Below are positions 48,446 to 59,174 of a DNA stretch of 64,000 nucleotides, in pieces. Source of the stretch: Karalla daura. Lineage: Eukaryota; Chordata; Actinopteri; Chaetodontiformes; Leiognathidae. Each line of letters opens with the position of its first letter. Positions within the stretch are counted from its first letter, which is position 1. The stretch spans positions 1,557,671 through 1,621,670 of the forward strand of contig CM055201.1 of assembly GCA_029224185.1 (NCBI GenBank), read 5' to 3'. A program made the position numbers and the translations under genes. The notes beneath the pieces were generated by a model. It was given only the letters and a program-made list of their open reading frames with translations, was not told where the DNA came from and did no database searches.

Positions 48446-49769
48446 ACTCCCACAACAGGTGATTAGCATGAATGACGACAATTCCAAGAAATGGTTTCAA
48501 AGGTTTAATATGAATTAGGCTTCAGGTGAGGCTTAAGGTCCATTACACATCCACAGGTGAAAATGTAATAAGCAGAACACTGGCAGGGGTTAAATACCTG
48601 GCAAATCACTCAAGTGAACACTTCAAGCAAAAGTTAAAACAGTGAATACCACACATTTAATAACTAGCACATTAATTCATCACAGCACACAATTTGCCAT
48701 ACTCTGCCCTGCTCTGCTTCCTTACAAACCTTGGCCCTGATTTGAATGGGGAGTGAAACGGCAAGGCAAAATCAAGAACAAACAAAAGAAGAAAAAAGAA
48801 AACTAGTCCACCCCTAGGGCATTACCCATCTTTTTTTGCCCGTTACCGGCTCACATGCCAGGCGGACTAGACAAAGAACAAAAAAGTTACCCAAAACAGC
48901 AAAAAAACAACCGAAAGGAACTAAAATCTTCCTTCCTGCTCTGACCAGTCCATCTGGGAAATAGAAACATCTCTCTCCCGAACGAGAGCCACACAGAGTG
49001 GGGTGTGCACAAGCCTCACTCAGGCCCAAAACCACACCTGGAGGCCCCCTTCCTACACACCTGGTTCCCTCTGTAGGGTGGTACAAATACCTGCCCTTAG
49101 CACCTTGCTCCTCTCCATTCCCACTCAGTTCCACCTGCTACATGTGGAAAACCTTTGCCCCATTACATTCCCCGACTTAATAAAGAACTTCCCATCAGCC
49201 ATAATCTGACTCAGTTTCAAATTCCAGTAGTGTTAATAATCACTTAAAAACAAGCACTTTTGGTTTGAAAGCCATATCATGAAGGTTAATGGCCAAATTA
49301 TGAAGGTTACACTGGCTGAAGTGTACATGCAGTTCTTTTGACGTCCTTTGCACGCTAACAGTAGAACTCAGGTCATCCCATTCTACTTGCTCCTATTTTA
49401 CTGCATGTCACAGTCACTTGCATGGAATTCATGAAATGTAGATGCACTGTAAATACAATGAATGCTTTTGCTCTTTGCAGTTGTTAAAGTCATTCATGAG
49501 TAGATGAAGCAGGCCTCACTCATTTCAGGGATTTATTGTTTTTTAATGAAAGCATGTTGAGAAAAAGATCTATAGTATGAAACTGCACAGTACAATGCAA
49601 ATTTACCCCTTTACATACTTGGAAGTCTTGTATTGTCATCTCAGGACATAACACAAGAAAATATAGTATTGTTAAAAATATTCTTCTTTAACAGCAACAA
49701 TTCAGAGCTATTACATGTTCTTGTTTAAACAAACCACAATCCAGGTGCTATTTTCTCACCCATGCTCAA

Positions 49770-49770
<1 letters not shown>
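48446..49770. other. Intergenic; possible diverged LTR on minus strand
   Basis: On the minus strand the text TGTAATGGGGC starts at about 49168 and TGTAATGGACC at about 48549, about 620 bp apart, with promoter-like and Trp/Gly-poor non-coding text between them. This may be part of a retrotransposon LTR, but no TG...CA pair, primer site or target duplication could be fixed. A minus-strand 106-codon ORF (49134-48814) has no recognisable domain. Confidence 0.3.
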
Positions 49771-49890
<120 letters not shown>

Positions 49891-50081
49891 AGATAGATGA
49901 TAGATAGAGATAGACTGTTAGACAGATAGATACTAAGCTCTAAACTGACACAATCAATGTGTCTATTCTTCAATAAAAACAGTCGACGATGTTGAAGATG
50001 ACAACGACAGATGGATGATGGTTGATTGCTCTGCCCCAGTGCTAGTTGACAGTCACTGGCCCCGCTTCCTTTGCCTCAATG

Positions 50082-51166
50082 CAGAGGTGCTCAATACATT
50101 GATCGCGATCTATATATAGATCGCATATATAGTACCTGATGTGATGACGTCGCGAGTGGTGTTCCCTAAAAAAATGTGTTTTTTTAATGGATGATAGGCT
50201 GACCGTCACTTGATTGAAAAAATGTAATGGCATACAAAATGAATGGGGGAGTTGGACCAAGAAAGAACATAAAAACGTATCACTTTCATGCGGAATGGGA
50301 GAGGGAAATGTGGAGCGGCATCTTCGCAGTGTTCATGGAAAATATGACACCGACTACCCGCCGAAAAGCAAGCTGAGAAAGAGAAAGGTGAAGGAACTGA
50401 AATCCCAGTTGTCCGGACAGCAGTCACTTTTCACACAATATACATCGTTCGGGTGTGTCACGTCATCGTTTGTAACAAGAAGTCCTTCCAAGAGGGAGAG
50501 ATAGTAAAAGAGGCATTCACTGAAGCAGCTGACTCATTTTTCAGAGACTTTAAAAATAAAGCAGAAATATTGTCTTCAATCAAACCTCTACAGTTGTCAA
50601 GAAGTACAGTTACATGGCACTGTGAAACAATGGCTAAGGATTTAACCCAGCAAATGTGGAAGGACATCGGACATTTTCACTGCAGTTGAATGAATCTACG
50701 GACGTGAGTGACACAGCCCAGGTGTGCATTTATATTCCTATGGTGTTTTTCAGTCGTTAACAAAACTTTGTTGAGAAAACTCAGCTCCCAGTTTACAAAT
50801 CGGTGTCGATCACCACGGATGGAGCACCCGCAATAGATGGCCGCGTGAATTATTGCGAAGTGCGGGTAGGACTATGCTTTCCCAGACGTCTTGAGGAAGG
50901 AAAAGACAAAACAGTGATCAATATGATCGGCTCAGTTAATGCTTTCAAAGGAAAGATGAAACATCTTTCCTCAAAGCTGCGATGCCATGATTTGGCAAAT
51001 TTCCACAACCTGGAGTCAGAGCTGGAGACACACAGGAAGGCCTGTGTGCAACTTGACAGTGCACGCTACACAGAGCAGATTGACAATTGTCTGTCAGATT
51101 TTGACAGACGCTTCACTAGGTCATTTTATAAGTAGCTCGCATGCTGAAAAAGTATGAGCACCCCTG
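50082..51166 (+). mobile_element. hAT element relic, GTF2IRD2-like transposase, both TIRs
   Basis: Left end CAGAGGTGCTCAATAC and right end, read inward, CAGGGGTGCTCATAC form terminal inverted repeats typical of hAT elements. The flanking octamers CCTCAATG and CCTTACGG share only five of eight bases. Between them, fragments of the hAT transposase that was domesticated in GTF2IRD2-type proteins appear in order: VERHLRSVHGKYDTDYP (zinc-finger remainder, about 50310), AFTEAADSFFRDFKNKAEIL (about 50510), LQLSRSTVT, SITTDGAPAIDGRVN (catalytic-Asp region, about 50804), then after a large internal deletion DKTVINMIGSVNAFKGKMKH (about 50908) and ARYTEQIDNCLSDFDRRF (51061-51114). The frame breaks several times; inactive. 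Confidence 0.85.
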
Positions 51167-51169
51167 CCT

Positions 51170-51673
51170 TACGGTGTCAATTGTTGGGCTTTAGTCCTGT
51201 TCTCCTCAGCTTCAGGTGCTTTGCATATTTTCTACTTGTCTGCCACCCCTCTCTGTGGGGAGCAGTAAGAGGGACAGAGAGATAGTCAAATCAGGGAAGA
51301 AATTCATTTGACAAATTCACTTTCTAAGCAGAGCTTGTGTCAGGAAGTGCTGATTTCACTTCCTCCTCAGAGGTAAGGGGCGGCACTATAGCAAACCTTA
51401 AGAGCACCTGTGAGCCAAGGTGTGGTGATTGTGCAGACGGCAGCAGGGAGGAGAAGACTGCAGAAGCAAGTTGAGCAGCAAACCCACAAATATATCTTGA
51501 AAGGGAGTTACAAGCCAGCAAGGACCTAAAGCGCTTCCAGAAAATGTGAAAAGGCTGGCAGAGATCCTTTAACCCAGCACTTTGGAGCATGCTGAACTGG
51601 TCTGGCTATCCGACAGATAAGTGTCTGCATATCAGTCTCCTGGCTTCTTTTTCCCTCACACTCCTGTTCATAT

Positions 51674-51730
<57 letters not shown>

Positions 51731-52450
51731 ATGTATGTTATTTAGTCTGCAATTAAGTTAACAAAACTTGTATGAAACAATAACTGGATATTTAGAGCCC
51801 TTTTCGTGATTTTTGTTCGATTTGTGGTGCTTTTATTAAGGATGAATATGGCTATACTACGTACCATTTGTACTAGAGCCTACAGTTTTGAAACATGTAT
51901 GGTAATAGCATACATGGTTTTGCTGGTTTTGCAAGTCATACAAGTTGAAAAAATGTTTTAGTTAATGGTGAAACTCTTTAGCTTAATAGTGAAGATGGAA
52001 ATGCATATTATTTGCAATTGATGTGTATGTTTAAAATCACAGGTCATGGCATTAAAGGCTAATAATTTGTGAGGTGAAGTGATGAGATGGGATCAGGCAT
52101 TCCATGTTGAGAGAAACCGTCAAAAGTTAAGCATCAGCTCTCTTTGTTGTTGTTGCTGATGATTCAAGATAGCAACTGCTCTGTTTCTACACAGATGAGG
52201 TTTTTGAGATGTATGCATGTAAATGCACCAGACCAGGGAGACTGTCAGCCAACCAGGAACCTGGTCACTGCCCTAACCCAAGGAGTTGGATGGAGATCAC
52301 CTTGAATGGAGTCCATCCATTCTTCCATCTCATCACTGAGTGACACACTCCAGTATGGTAACAGTATCACAACCATCTGTTCCACTTGACCTTGTAGCGT
52401 AGGGCTGAAAACAGAACATTTTCTTAATAAGGTTAGGTGGCAGAAAGGAC
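51170..52450. other. Intergenic, no gene; contains (GT)n at 51677-51727
   Basis: Apart from the 50-bp GT microsatellite no repeat or gene is recognised; ORFs are short and featureless. Confidence 0.5.
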
Positions 52451-52452
52451 CA

Positions 52453-52558
<106 letters not shown>

Positions 52559-52779
52559 CATACATATCTTATCCTTCCAATTGACTCTCCTTATTTCTAC
52601 TTGCTACTAAAGAAAATGTGCAGCATCACATTGGCATGGTACTTGGGTCTGCAGGCTGCCGCACAAGCTAACGGCGCTAGCTGCGTTAGCATAATTACGT
52701 CACTCACCAAGACGTCGATGAACACAAGAGACAGATATGCAGCGCGAGACATCTGGTCTCGCTAGTTGCATCCATTATC

Positions 52780-52930
52780 TATTTCGCCAAAGTAAGCCCA
52801 AAGTAAGCCCATCGTTAGCCAATCACGTACCTCCTTTCTCAAAGTAAGCCCAAAGTAAACCCACCATTATCCAATCGTATTTGAGAGGCGGGCTCTCGAT
52901 GCAGAACCAATCACTGCCCCGTTTGTTGAC
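52780..52930 (+). promoter_or_regulatory. Cluster of three CCAAT boxes (promoter candidate)
   Basis: CCAAT occurs at 52819, 52871 and 52907, all on the plus strand and each followed by TC. The first two lie in a tandem of about 53 bp that shares AAAGTAAGCCCAAAGTAA. Clusters of CCAAT boxes at this spacing can bind NF-Y. The first coding exon of the DUF6729-like pseudogene begins about 550 bp downstream. No TATA box at a fitting distance was identified, so promoter function is only an inference. Confidence 0.3.
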
Positions 52931-53219
52931 ACAGGCGTTTTCAACTGCTTCAGATCGCCGATAGAAAGGGAGTGTTGTACTTTGACATGTTTATGGTGTT
53001 TATGCTCCATACATTTTCTCTGTATTACTTCAAGAATATGCATTTGTTGTTTATGTTGTATGTCTTATTAAAAACAATCACAAAAAACGTGTTTTTTCTT
53101 TATTTTGGGCAAATCAAATGATGTTCTTTAAAGGGGCATGCATGTTCACAATCAATCATGAACTTTATATGAAATAAAAGTATTGGAATGACATTAAATT
53201 GCTATATGATTTAGATTAC

Positions 53220-53426
53220 CCCCCCCCCCCCCCACACACACACACACACACAAGATTTACCCTTGTAAATCTGTCAGAGAGGGGATATTTAGATAAAATA
53301 ATGAGAACTTTTGACATTTGTCCATATTATTCATGTAGTATTCCTGAAATTTTGATGCGATACGTAGCGGGATTGATGCCCGCATTCTCCAAGCACTAAC
53401 CACCCCCCCCCACCCCCCACCCCCCC
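53220..53426. repeat. Poly-C / (CA)n tracts on either side of a short unique stretch
   Basis: A 14-base C run followed by (CA)n at 53220-53252, and C-rich tracts at 53404-53426. Confidence 0.9.
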
Positions 53427-53457
53427 ATTCACATTACATCGATTTCTGTGAGAACAA

Positions 53458-56400
53458 ATGGCTTCAGATGTACGTCAGGTACCCAGTGAATCCCCCAGAC
53501 TCCTAATGGCTCCTTCAGAGGAGGCCAAAAGGGGGGAGAATATTGAGTCAGGGAGGCTTAGGGGAAGGAGGAGGTGCTGGCAGAAGCCAGACATTTTGTC
53601 AGTGTCCATGGTGGAGACCCCACTGACACATTTTTGGTCTTGGCCCACTGCATGTTGCAGTTCGGCATATACCAGGGCCGAAGATTCAGGTGGCTCCTGG
53701 AGAACTCCCTGGGCTATGCCCTGTACTTGGTGGACAGTGTCTCCAAGGAGACATTAAATCCAACTCCTCTGTTCTCATCCACACCCAGCCTCCCTCCTCA
53801 CCTGACCACTTTTTCTGTCGGCCGCTGTGCTTGTGGATGCCCCATAAAATGTGGCGCTTTCCCTTTGTCTGTGTTGGTCCGGCCTGTGACAAGCACAGAC
53901 TCACAGCAGCTGGTGTGTACAGAACAGTGCGCAGGGTCCTGGATGTTGACGGGTGGTATGACCTTGCCACCGAGTACCTGGAGTGTAAACGCTGCACTAA
54001 GAAATATCCCGCCTGGTCTGAGGACATCCTCGGACCGCTGGATATGGGCCACCGCAGCCAGTTTCCAGCACTGCTCACATACAGGTAAATGGCTTGTGAA
54101 TGTCAACCATCAGGTGACACTCTTCTGCCCTCTGGAAGCATGTACTAATTTCTTTTGTATTGCTCATAGCTTATTCAACATGACAAGTTGCTGCCCTTGT
54201 CTTGCTAAATATGTGTTTATACTGTGCTATGTGGGTTCACGCTAATATTCATGTACACTGTGAACAAAGGAAAATAACCAGAACAAATTTCTTGCATGTA
54301 TTCACATACATGAATGTGATTCTGATTCTTTCCTCAGGTACTCATGTGACATCCGGGTGGTGAGGATGATGAGGGAGAGGACCTTGGGCAACAGCGTGAC
54401 TCAGCTGTACAAGAAGCTGCAGGAACAGCACAGCGAGGCATGGATGCAGCGTGTCCTACAGTACTTGGCAGCTTGTGAGCCATTCACCAGGTCCGCTGTT
54501 GTCGGCCCTGTCTTCCCTGAGCCTCCAGCCTTGCCTGCTCTACCGAAGCCCAAGTGGCTGCTCTCTGTATATGCCAGGGATGTCCTTGGTCGACTAGATG
54601 AAGTGAAGTCCAAAATAATGTCCGTCTTTGGCTGGAGAGGCCCCACCCAAAGTACTTTATGTGGACAGGGACTGCTGCAGCAAACATGGACCTTGTCGGG
54701 TGAAGGCCATGTTTGCTGAGTGGGACGGATTGCAAGTCTGGACATTTGGCACTTTATGCACCGCTTTGCTGCAGGCGTCACCACAAAGGCTCACCCCCTC
54801 TATGGCATTTTTATGTCACGCCTGTCCGCGTGCATTTTTGAGTGGGACCCTGAGGATGTTGCTGCCCTTCGGCGTGCCAAGGAGGGTGAGCTGGCAGCCA
54901 GGAGGATCGCCCGCATCCCGGAGGAGGCGGTGACCACCCGCATCACCCGCAGAGAGCTGGCTCTCCACTGCAGGAGGAGGACGAGACGGGTGGAGGAGAC
55001 CACCAGACTGATCGGGTGTCTGATCAGTCTGTTTGACGGGCCGGGTGGGAAGGACACTCTGGGCGTTCCTCTGCTGGACCATGAACAGATCCAGCAGATA
55101 TGGAAGGAACAGGAGAGACATGTCTCCTGTATCCAGGATCCCGTGGCCTTCCCACTCTACACCAGGACCGGCACGCTCAGGAATGGTGGTGTGGAGCTGT
55201 GCTGCTTCTGCCTCCTTGGTGTCCTTCCACCTGCACCTGAATCGCTTCATCCCAGGTATTGCATACATAAGGGTTACTAGAATTTGCTTTACAGGAATGT
55301 TACACTCCTTTTTGGTCACTAATTTCACTCTTTGTTTATTTTGCTTTCAGGAACCAGTGCCAGTGCCGCACATTTCCAGGCCTACCTCCTGGAGGGCCTG
55401 ATGCCCTGGAATGACAACCGCATGGAGGAGGCGGTAACAGGAGCACCCTCCGTGCGCTGTTACGTCAGTGCTCTGAAAGAGGCAGTGGACCCCAGCAGTG
55501 AACGGTGCTGGGGAGAACCTGGGACGAGCGATGTCGCACCCCTGGAGCGTACACTGGTAAGCCATTCACTTATTTGTCACGAGAAAGAGTAACTTGAATA
55601 ATTACATAAATTATAATGGTCATAATAATAATGATTACCCAAACTTACATGAACAATTCAAAAATACTCTCTCTTTTCTGTTTTGCTTTTGTAGGAGAAT
55701 TGCTAGGTATGGAATACCTATATAGCCAAACAGGCAAAACCCTTCCTCCAGTGCCACAGACCCCAGAGGAGGAGGACAGGCTGGTGGAGCAAATGGGTGA
55801 CGAGGACACAACAGACGAGGGGTTCAGTGACGAGACCACGGAGGACATTACTGTTCCAGTCCTGTATGAGGACGATCCCTGCCGTGGTCTGGAGAACAGG
55901 CCCTCATCGGGGAGTCCACGGGCCTCTACGTCACGTGAGGGAGATGGCAGATCAGCCAGTGATGCGGGGCTGTCTGATCTGCCATCAACATTCCACGGGT
56001 GCAGATGAATCTCAAAGCAATTTGTCTGACGTGGATCATGTAAGACACAATCTGAAACAAACACACACACACACACACACACTACTCCATTTTACTATTA
56101 ACCACTTTGATTTATTAGGGAGAAGTCATTGGACCAGATGGGATCGCTGGGTGGGACAAGGTCCAGGATCTTGCTGCCCACCTGGTGGGTCTCCGTGAGG
56201 CTTCTTACCTAACGGAGCTGCAAGTGACTCGGGTCGTCCAGCTGTGGACAGCTCTCCCTGACAGCGACAAGGAGCGGATCGACTACCAGCCTCGTCATCA
56301 GCCGCGACTGACAACGGGACGCTTTAAGGCTCCTAAGAGGTCTGGAGTCACACCGGGTGTGGAAAGTGTCAAGCGCTGCTTGATTGGACATCCTGGGGGG

Positions 56401-57364
56401 CCGGCTCAGTGGCCCAGCACCAGCCGCTTGGTGGAGGCCATGTGCATAAGGCTGTGCACTTTGCACAAGATGACCACCAAGAAGGCTGGAGTTCCCACTC
56501 CCAGATGGTCCAAGATCCTGAATGACTACCACCACATCCGGGAGTTGGTGCTCAACAGTCCGAGGCTGATGGATGAGACTCCGGTCCAGCTTTTTGAACT
56601 AAACCAGAAGACGCCGATTCAGTGGTAGGTCAGGCATATTGTTTATATGACAATTCTGTAAAGAATGCATTTCTGACATATCTGATGATCTACTCTCAGG
56701 TTTCAACGCCGACAGAAAAGTCAGGAGAGCAGTATGCTCGCACAGGGACTGGCTCCGATCGATCCCATTTCTGTGGCACCTGTCCAGCTTCCTCCACCAC
56801 AGGAAAAAATGCAGGTCCATCCAGCTACATCTGGCCCACAACATGAGTTTGTCCTGCCAAATCTGGAGGGACAGGCTCCTATCCATCGGCCAGGCCGGCG
56901 TCCTGCTGCTGCTGCCACCAGGGACCAGCCCGTTGCACCTGCTCCCGCGGCATCGGGCACTGCACAACCACAGCCCATCTCATCTGCTGGGATGTTGCCT
57001 GTATTAAGAACTTTAGTAGTCAACCCAACCATGGTAGGAACTTCTGGTGTCTCAACGTTGGGTGCAGGCTCAGTTCCCTCTGTTTTTGCACCTGCTTTTT
57101 CTGCTGCACCTGGTGCACCTGCTGCACCCGCTCCTCCTGTGTCCCGTTACACTGAGAGGAACAGACGGGGCCCTTGACGAGGAGAGGGGGATGGCGAAAA
57201 GAAAATATGAAAGGAATGTGACTTACAACACCTGTAGCCAGTGCGGGCAGCCCAAAACTAAAGAGTTTGGGCACAGTCGCTATGGCAGTTTGACATACTG
57301 CCCTCGTGCATCGAATGGCAAGTCTCTGGATGAGTGGTTGGCAGAGCGGAGGGCGGAGAAATAA
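53458..57364 (+). pseudogene. DUF6729-like, transposase-derived multicopy fish gene, frameshifted
   Basis: Six GT-AG exons can be drawn: 53458-54084, 54338-55255, 55351-55556, 55695-56039, 56119-56624, 56700-57364. The order of conserved blocks matches a multicopy fish protein family I associate with DUF6729: MASD start, ARHFVSVHGGDPTDTFLVLA, a Cys/His segment ending WYDLATEYLECKRCTKKYPA, YSCDIRVVRMMRERTLGNSV, VLYVDRDCC and LDIWHFMHRF (these two look like an RNase-H/DDE-type core), YLLEGLMPWND, an acidic stretch around 55790-55880, VESVKRCLIGHPGG, LNQKTPIQWFQRRQK, a Pro/Ala-rich tail and a terminal TCSQCGQPK...YCP zinc-ribbon-like end. The copy is dead: frames change near 53550, 53770, 54640 (where the segment that should hold the first acidic residue is missing), 54740 (about 4 bp lost), 55195, 55520, 56000 and 57170. 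Splice sites look intact, so it was a DNA-level duplicate, not a retrocopy. Confidence 0.75.
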
Positions 57365-57784
57365 ATATATGTTGTTATAAATAATATAAGTGTACATATT
57401 GTTGTTTGGTGTGTGTGTGTATTTGTGTTACTGCATTAAATGTCATTCTGCCAACACTAAAGACTCAGCCTGTGCATCATCAAAAAAGATCAATACTGTA
57501 CCACAGTTTTTGAAAGCGTACTTAATTGTTATTATCATTATATTAACAGAAACAGTCCAAGTCGCGGCTTGTGCGGGACGTCACACGGCGATCGCTGGTT
57601 CGAATCCTGCTCATGGCCTGACTCTAAAAAGAAGTCAAACTCAAAATGGACCATAATGCACCGGGACATTGCCTGAACAATGTAGCGGACAAATATGCCC
57701 GTGTTATTCCTTTACTCTGGATTTTTCGGCGCTGCGCAGGGAGTGCAGGGAGCGAGAAAACTGGCTCCCTGCAGCAACAACAAA
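57365..57784. other. Intergenic; weak T-arm-like sequence at ~57587
   Basis: GCTGGTTCGAATCCTGC (57587-57603) resembles a tRNA T arm with four of five stem pairs. No full tRNA. Otherwise no gene. Confidence 0.4.
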
Positions 57785-58539
57785 GCTGAAGTTGAAGTTG
57801 AATTTGAAGTTGGCGTTGGATATAGCACTACGACGTCCCAGCCGGGCGGGGCTTACCGTCGAGGTGCGTCCCACCCCGGATGTGCCGGTGTTACACAACA
57901 AGGATCCCCTCGGAGAATTCTAGATTGCGCCACCATTTCAGAGACGGCCATTTCAGACAAAGTGGAGACAGGAGGTAAGTTCAGTAATAGATATGAGTTC
58001 AGCTTCTGCGCTATAGCGCTCAAATAACATCACAGTTCGGTGAAATAGTTGATTAAAACATGTACATGCAAACCCATTCATCGGCAGCTAACTCTTTGCT
58101 ACTGTTAACAATGAAAACTTGATAGCTTTTCATCCGTAAGATGGAGTCCAGACTGTAGAATATAGAGGAAATAAGACTTTCTTACAAGTCGCCGTCATAT
58201 GTTTATTAAAATAAACATTAAAAAGTGAATTAACAGCAGCCTGATGTGAGTAGCGCTGCTAGAGCTAGCACCAGCCTAGCTAATTGGCTAACATGCTAAA
58301 AGGGCTAAACGGGCTAATTGGCTGGTCAAGTCCTTGGCGTGCACAGTGGCCTGAGCCGATCATGACGTCAATAGGACGTGGTAGGTTGGTGAGTAGGGGT
58401 TGGGGGGTTGACCTGAAGTCCACTCTCTGTGCCTCGCAAAGCCATCCACAAGGCAGTCTATTACGATGGTCATAACCAAAATAATAAGTTGAGTGTGGTT
58501 GCAACTTTTTTTCTCTCTCTCTCTCATTCTATTGAAATG
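57785..58539 (+). repeat. Dispersed repeat X, plus-oriented copy
   Basis: Full-length partner, in inverted orientation, of 39104-39730 (see there). This copy has an extra GAAGTTGAATTT near its start, a local GGGCTAAACGGGCTAATTGG doubling at about 58300, and a different stretch at about 58340-58435. Confidence 0.85.
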
Positions 58540-59174
58540 GAGTCATAGTCAGCAGATGTGCTGGTTATTCTCCATACAGATGTATTAACAGGCTTTTCAG
58601 CAGCCCTCCTCCTTTAGCTAGGTTTTGCACACAATGGGCTGCTGGTACTTGAAATCATCTATTGCTAAAGTTGAGTAGTAACACTAATTAATCATTCATT
58701 TTTATCAGTTAGTTGCATCACTTTTTATGTTATATGGCTACGAGTGATTCCAAGAGGATGAAATTTACAAAATGACACAAGTTCTCTGAAACCTATTTTC
58801 AGGGGTTAGACATAACAGCAGAGTTCATCTCATTCATTTTTCAACTGTTACATTACATGGCATATGAGAGGAAAGCAAGAAAAGTGTGAATGTGCCATAA
58901 TATATCCAGCAATATGTGAATGTCTGGTCCTGTCAGTATTCCAAAACAGTTTTAGGAATTGGATTTAGCTTCTCAGATGACTGAAAGGTATCTGCTGTAT
59001 ATTGTAATAAAACCCTGTTTTTGTGAATATTGAGCTATCTCCTCCAAGCCTGGGGATATTCATATGACTTTATGTTGAGCACATCTTCGGTGCCTCACTG
59101 ACTAATGCCAGGTGCAAACAGGAGCAGAGTAACTGGGAAATGTCTCTTTCTGGAAAGGAACCAACAGCTTCACC
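58540..59174. other. Upstream of MDM2-like gene, no clear promoter
   Basis: AT-rich sequence without ORFs of note. I looked for paired p53 response elements and a TATA box like those of the P2 promoter of vertebrate MDM2 and found no convincing match. A 5' untranslated exon could lie here. An out-of-frame ATG at 59140-59142 precedes the chosen start. Confidence 0.4.

Noticed and set aside
48814..49134. 106-codon minus-strand ORF as a gene
   Set aside because: No domain, no splice or start support, and the region looks like repeat or LTR debris.
57390..57656. 88-codon ORF downstream of the DUF6729-like pseudogene
   Set aside because: No similarity to any domain and no continuity with the preceding exons.
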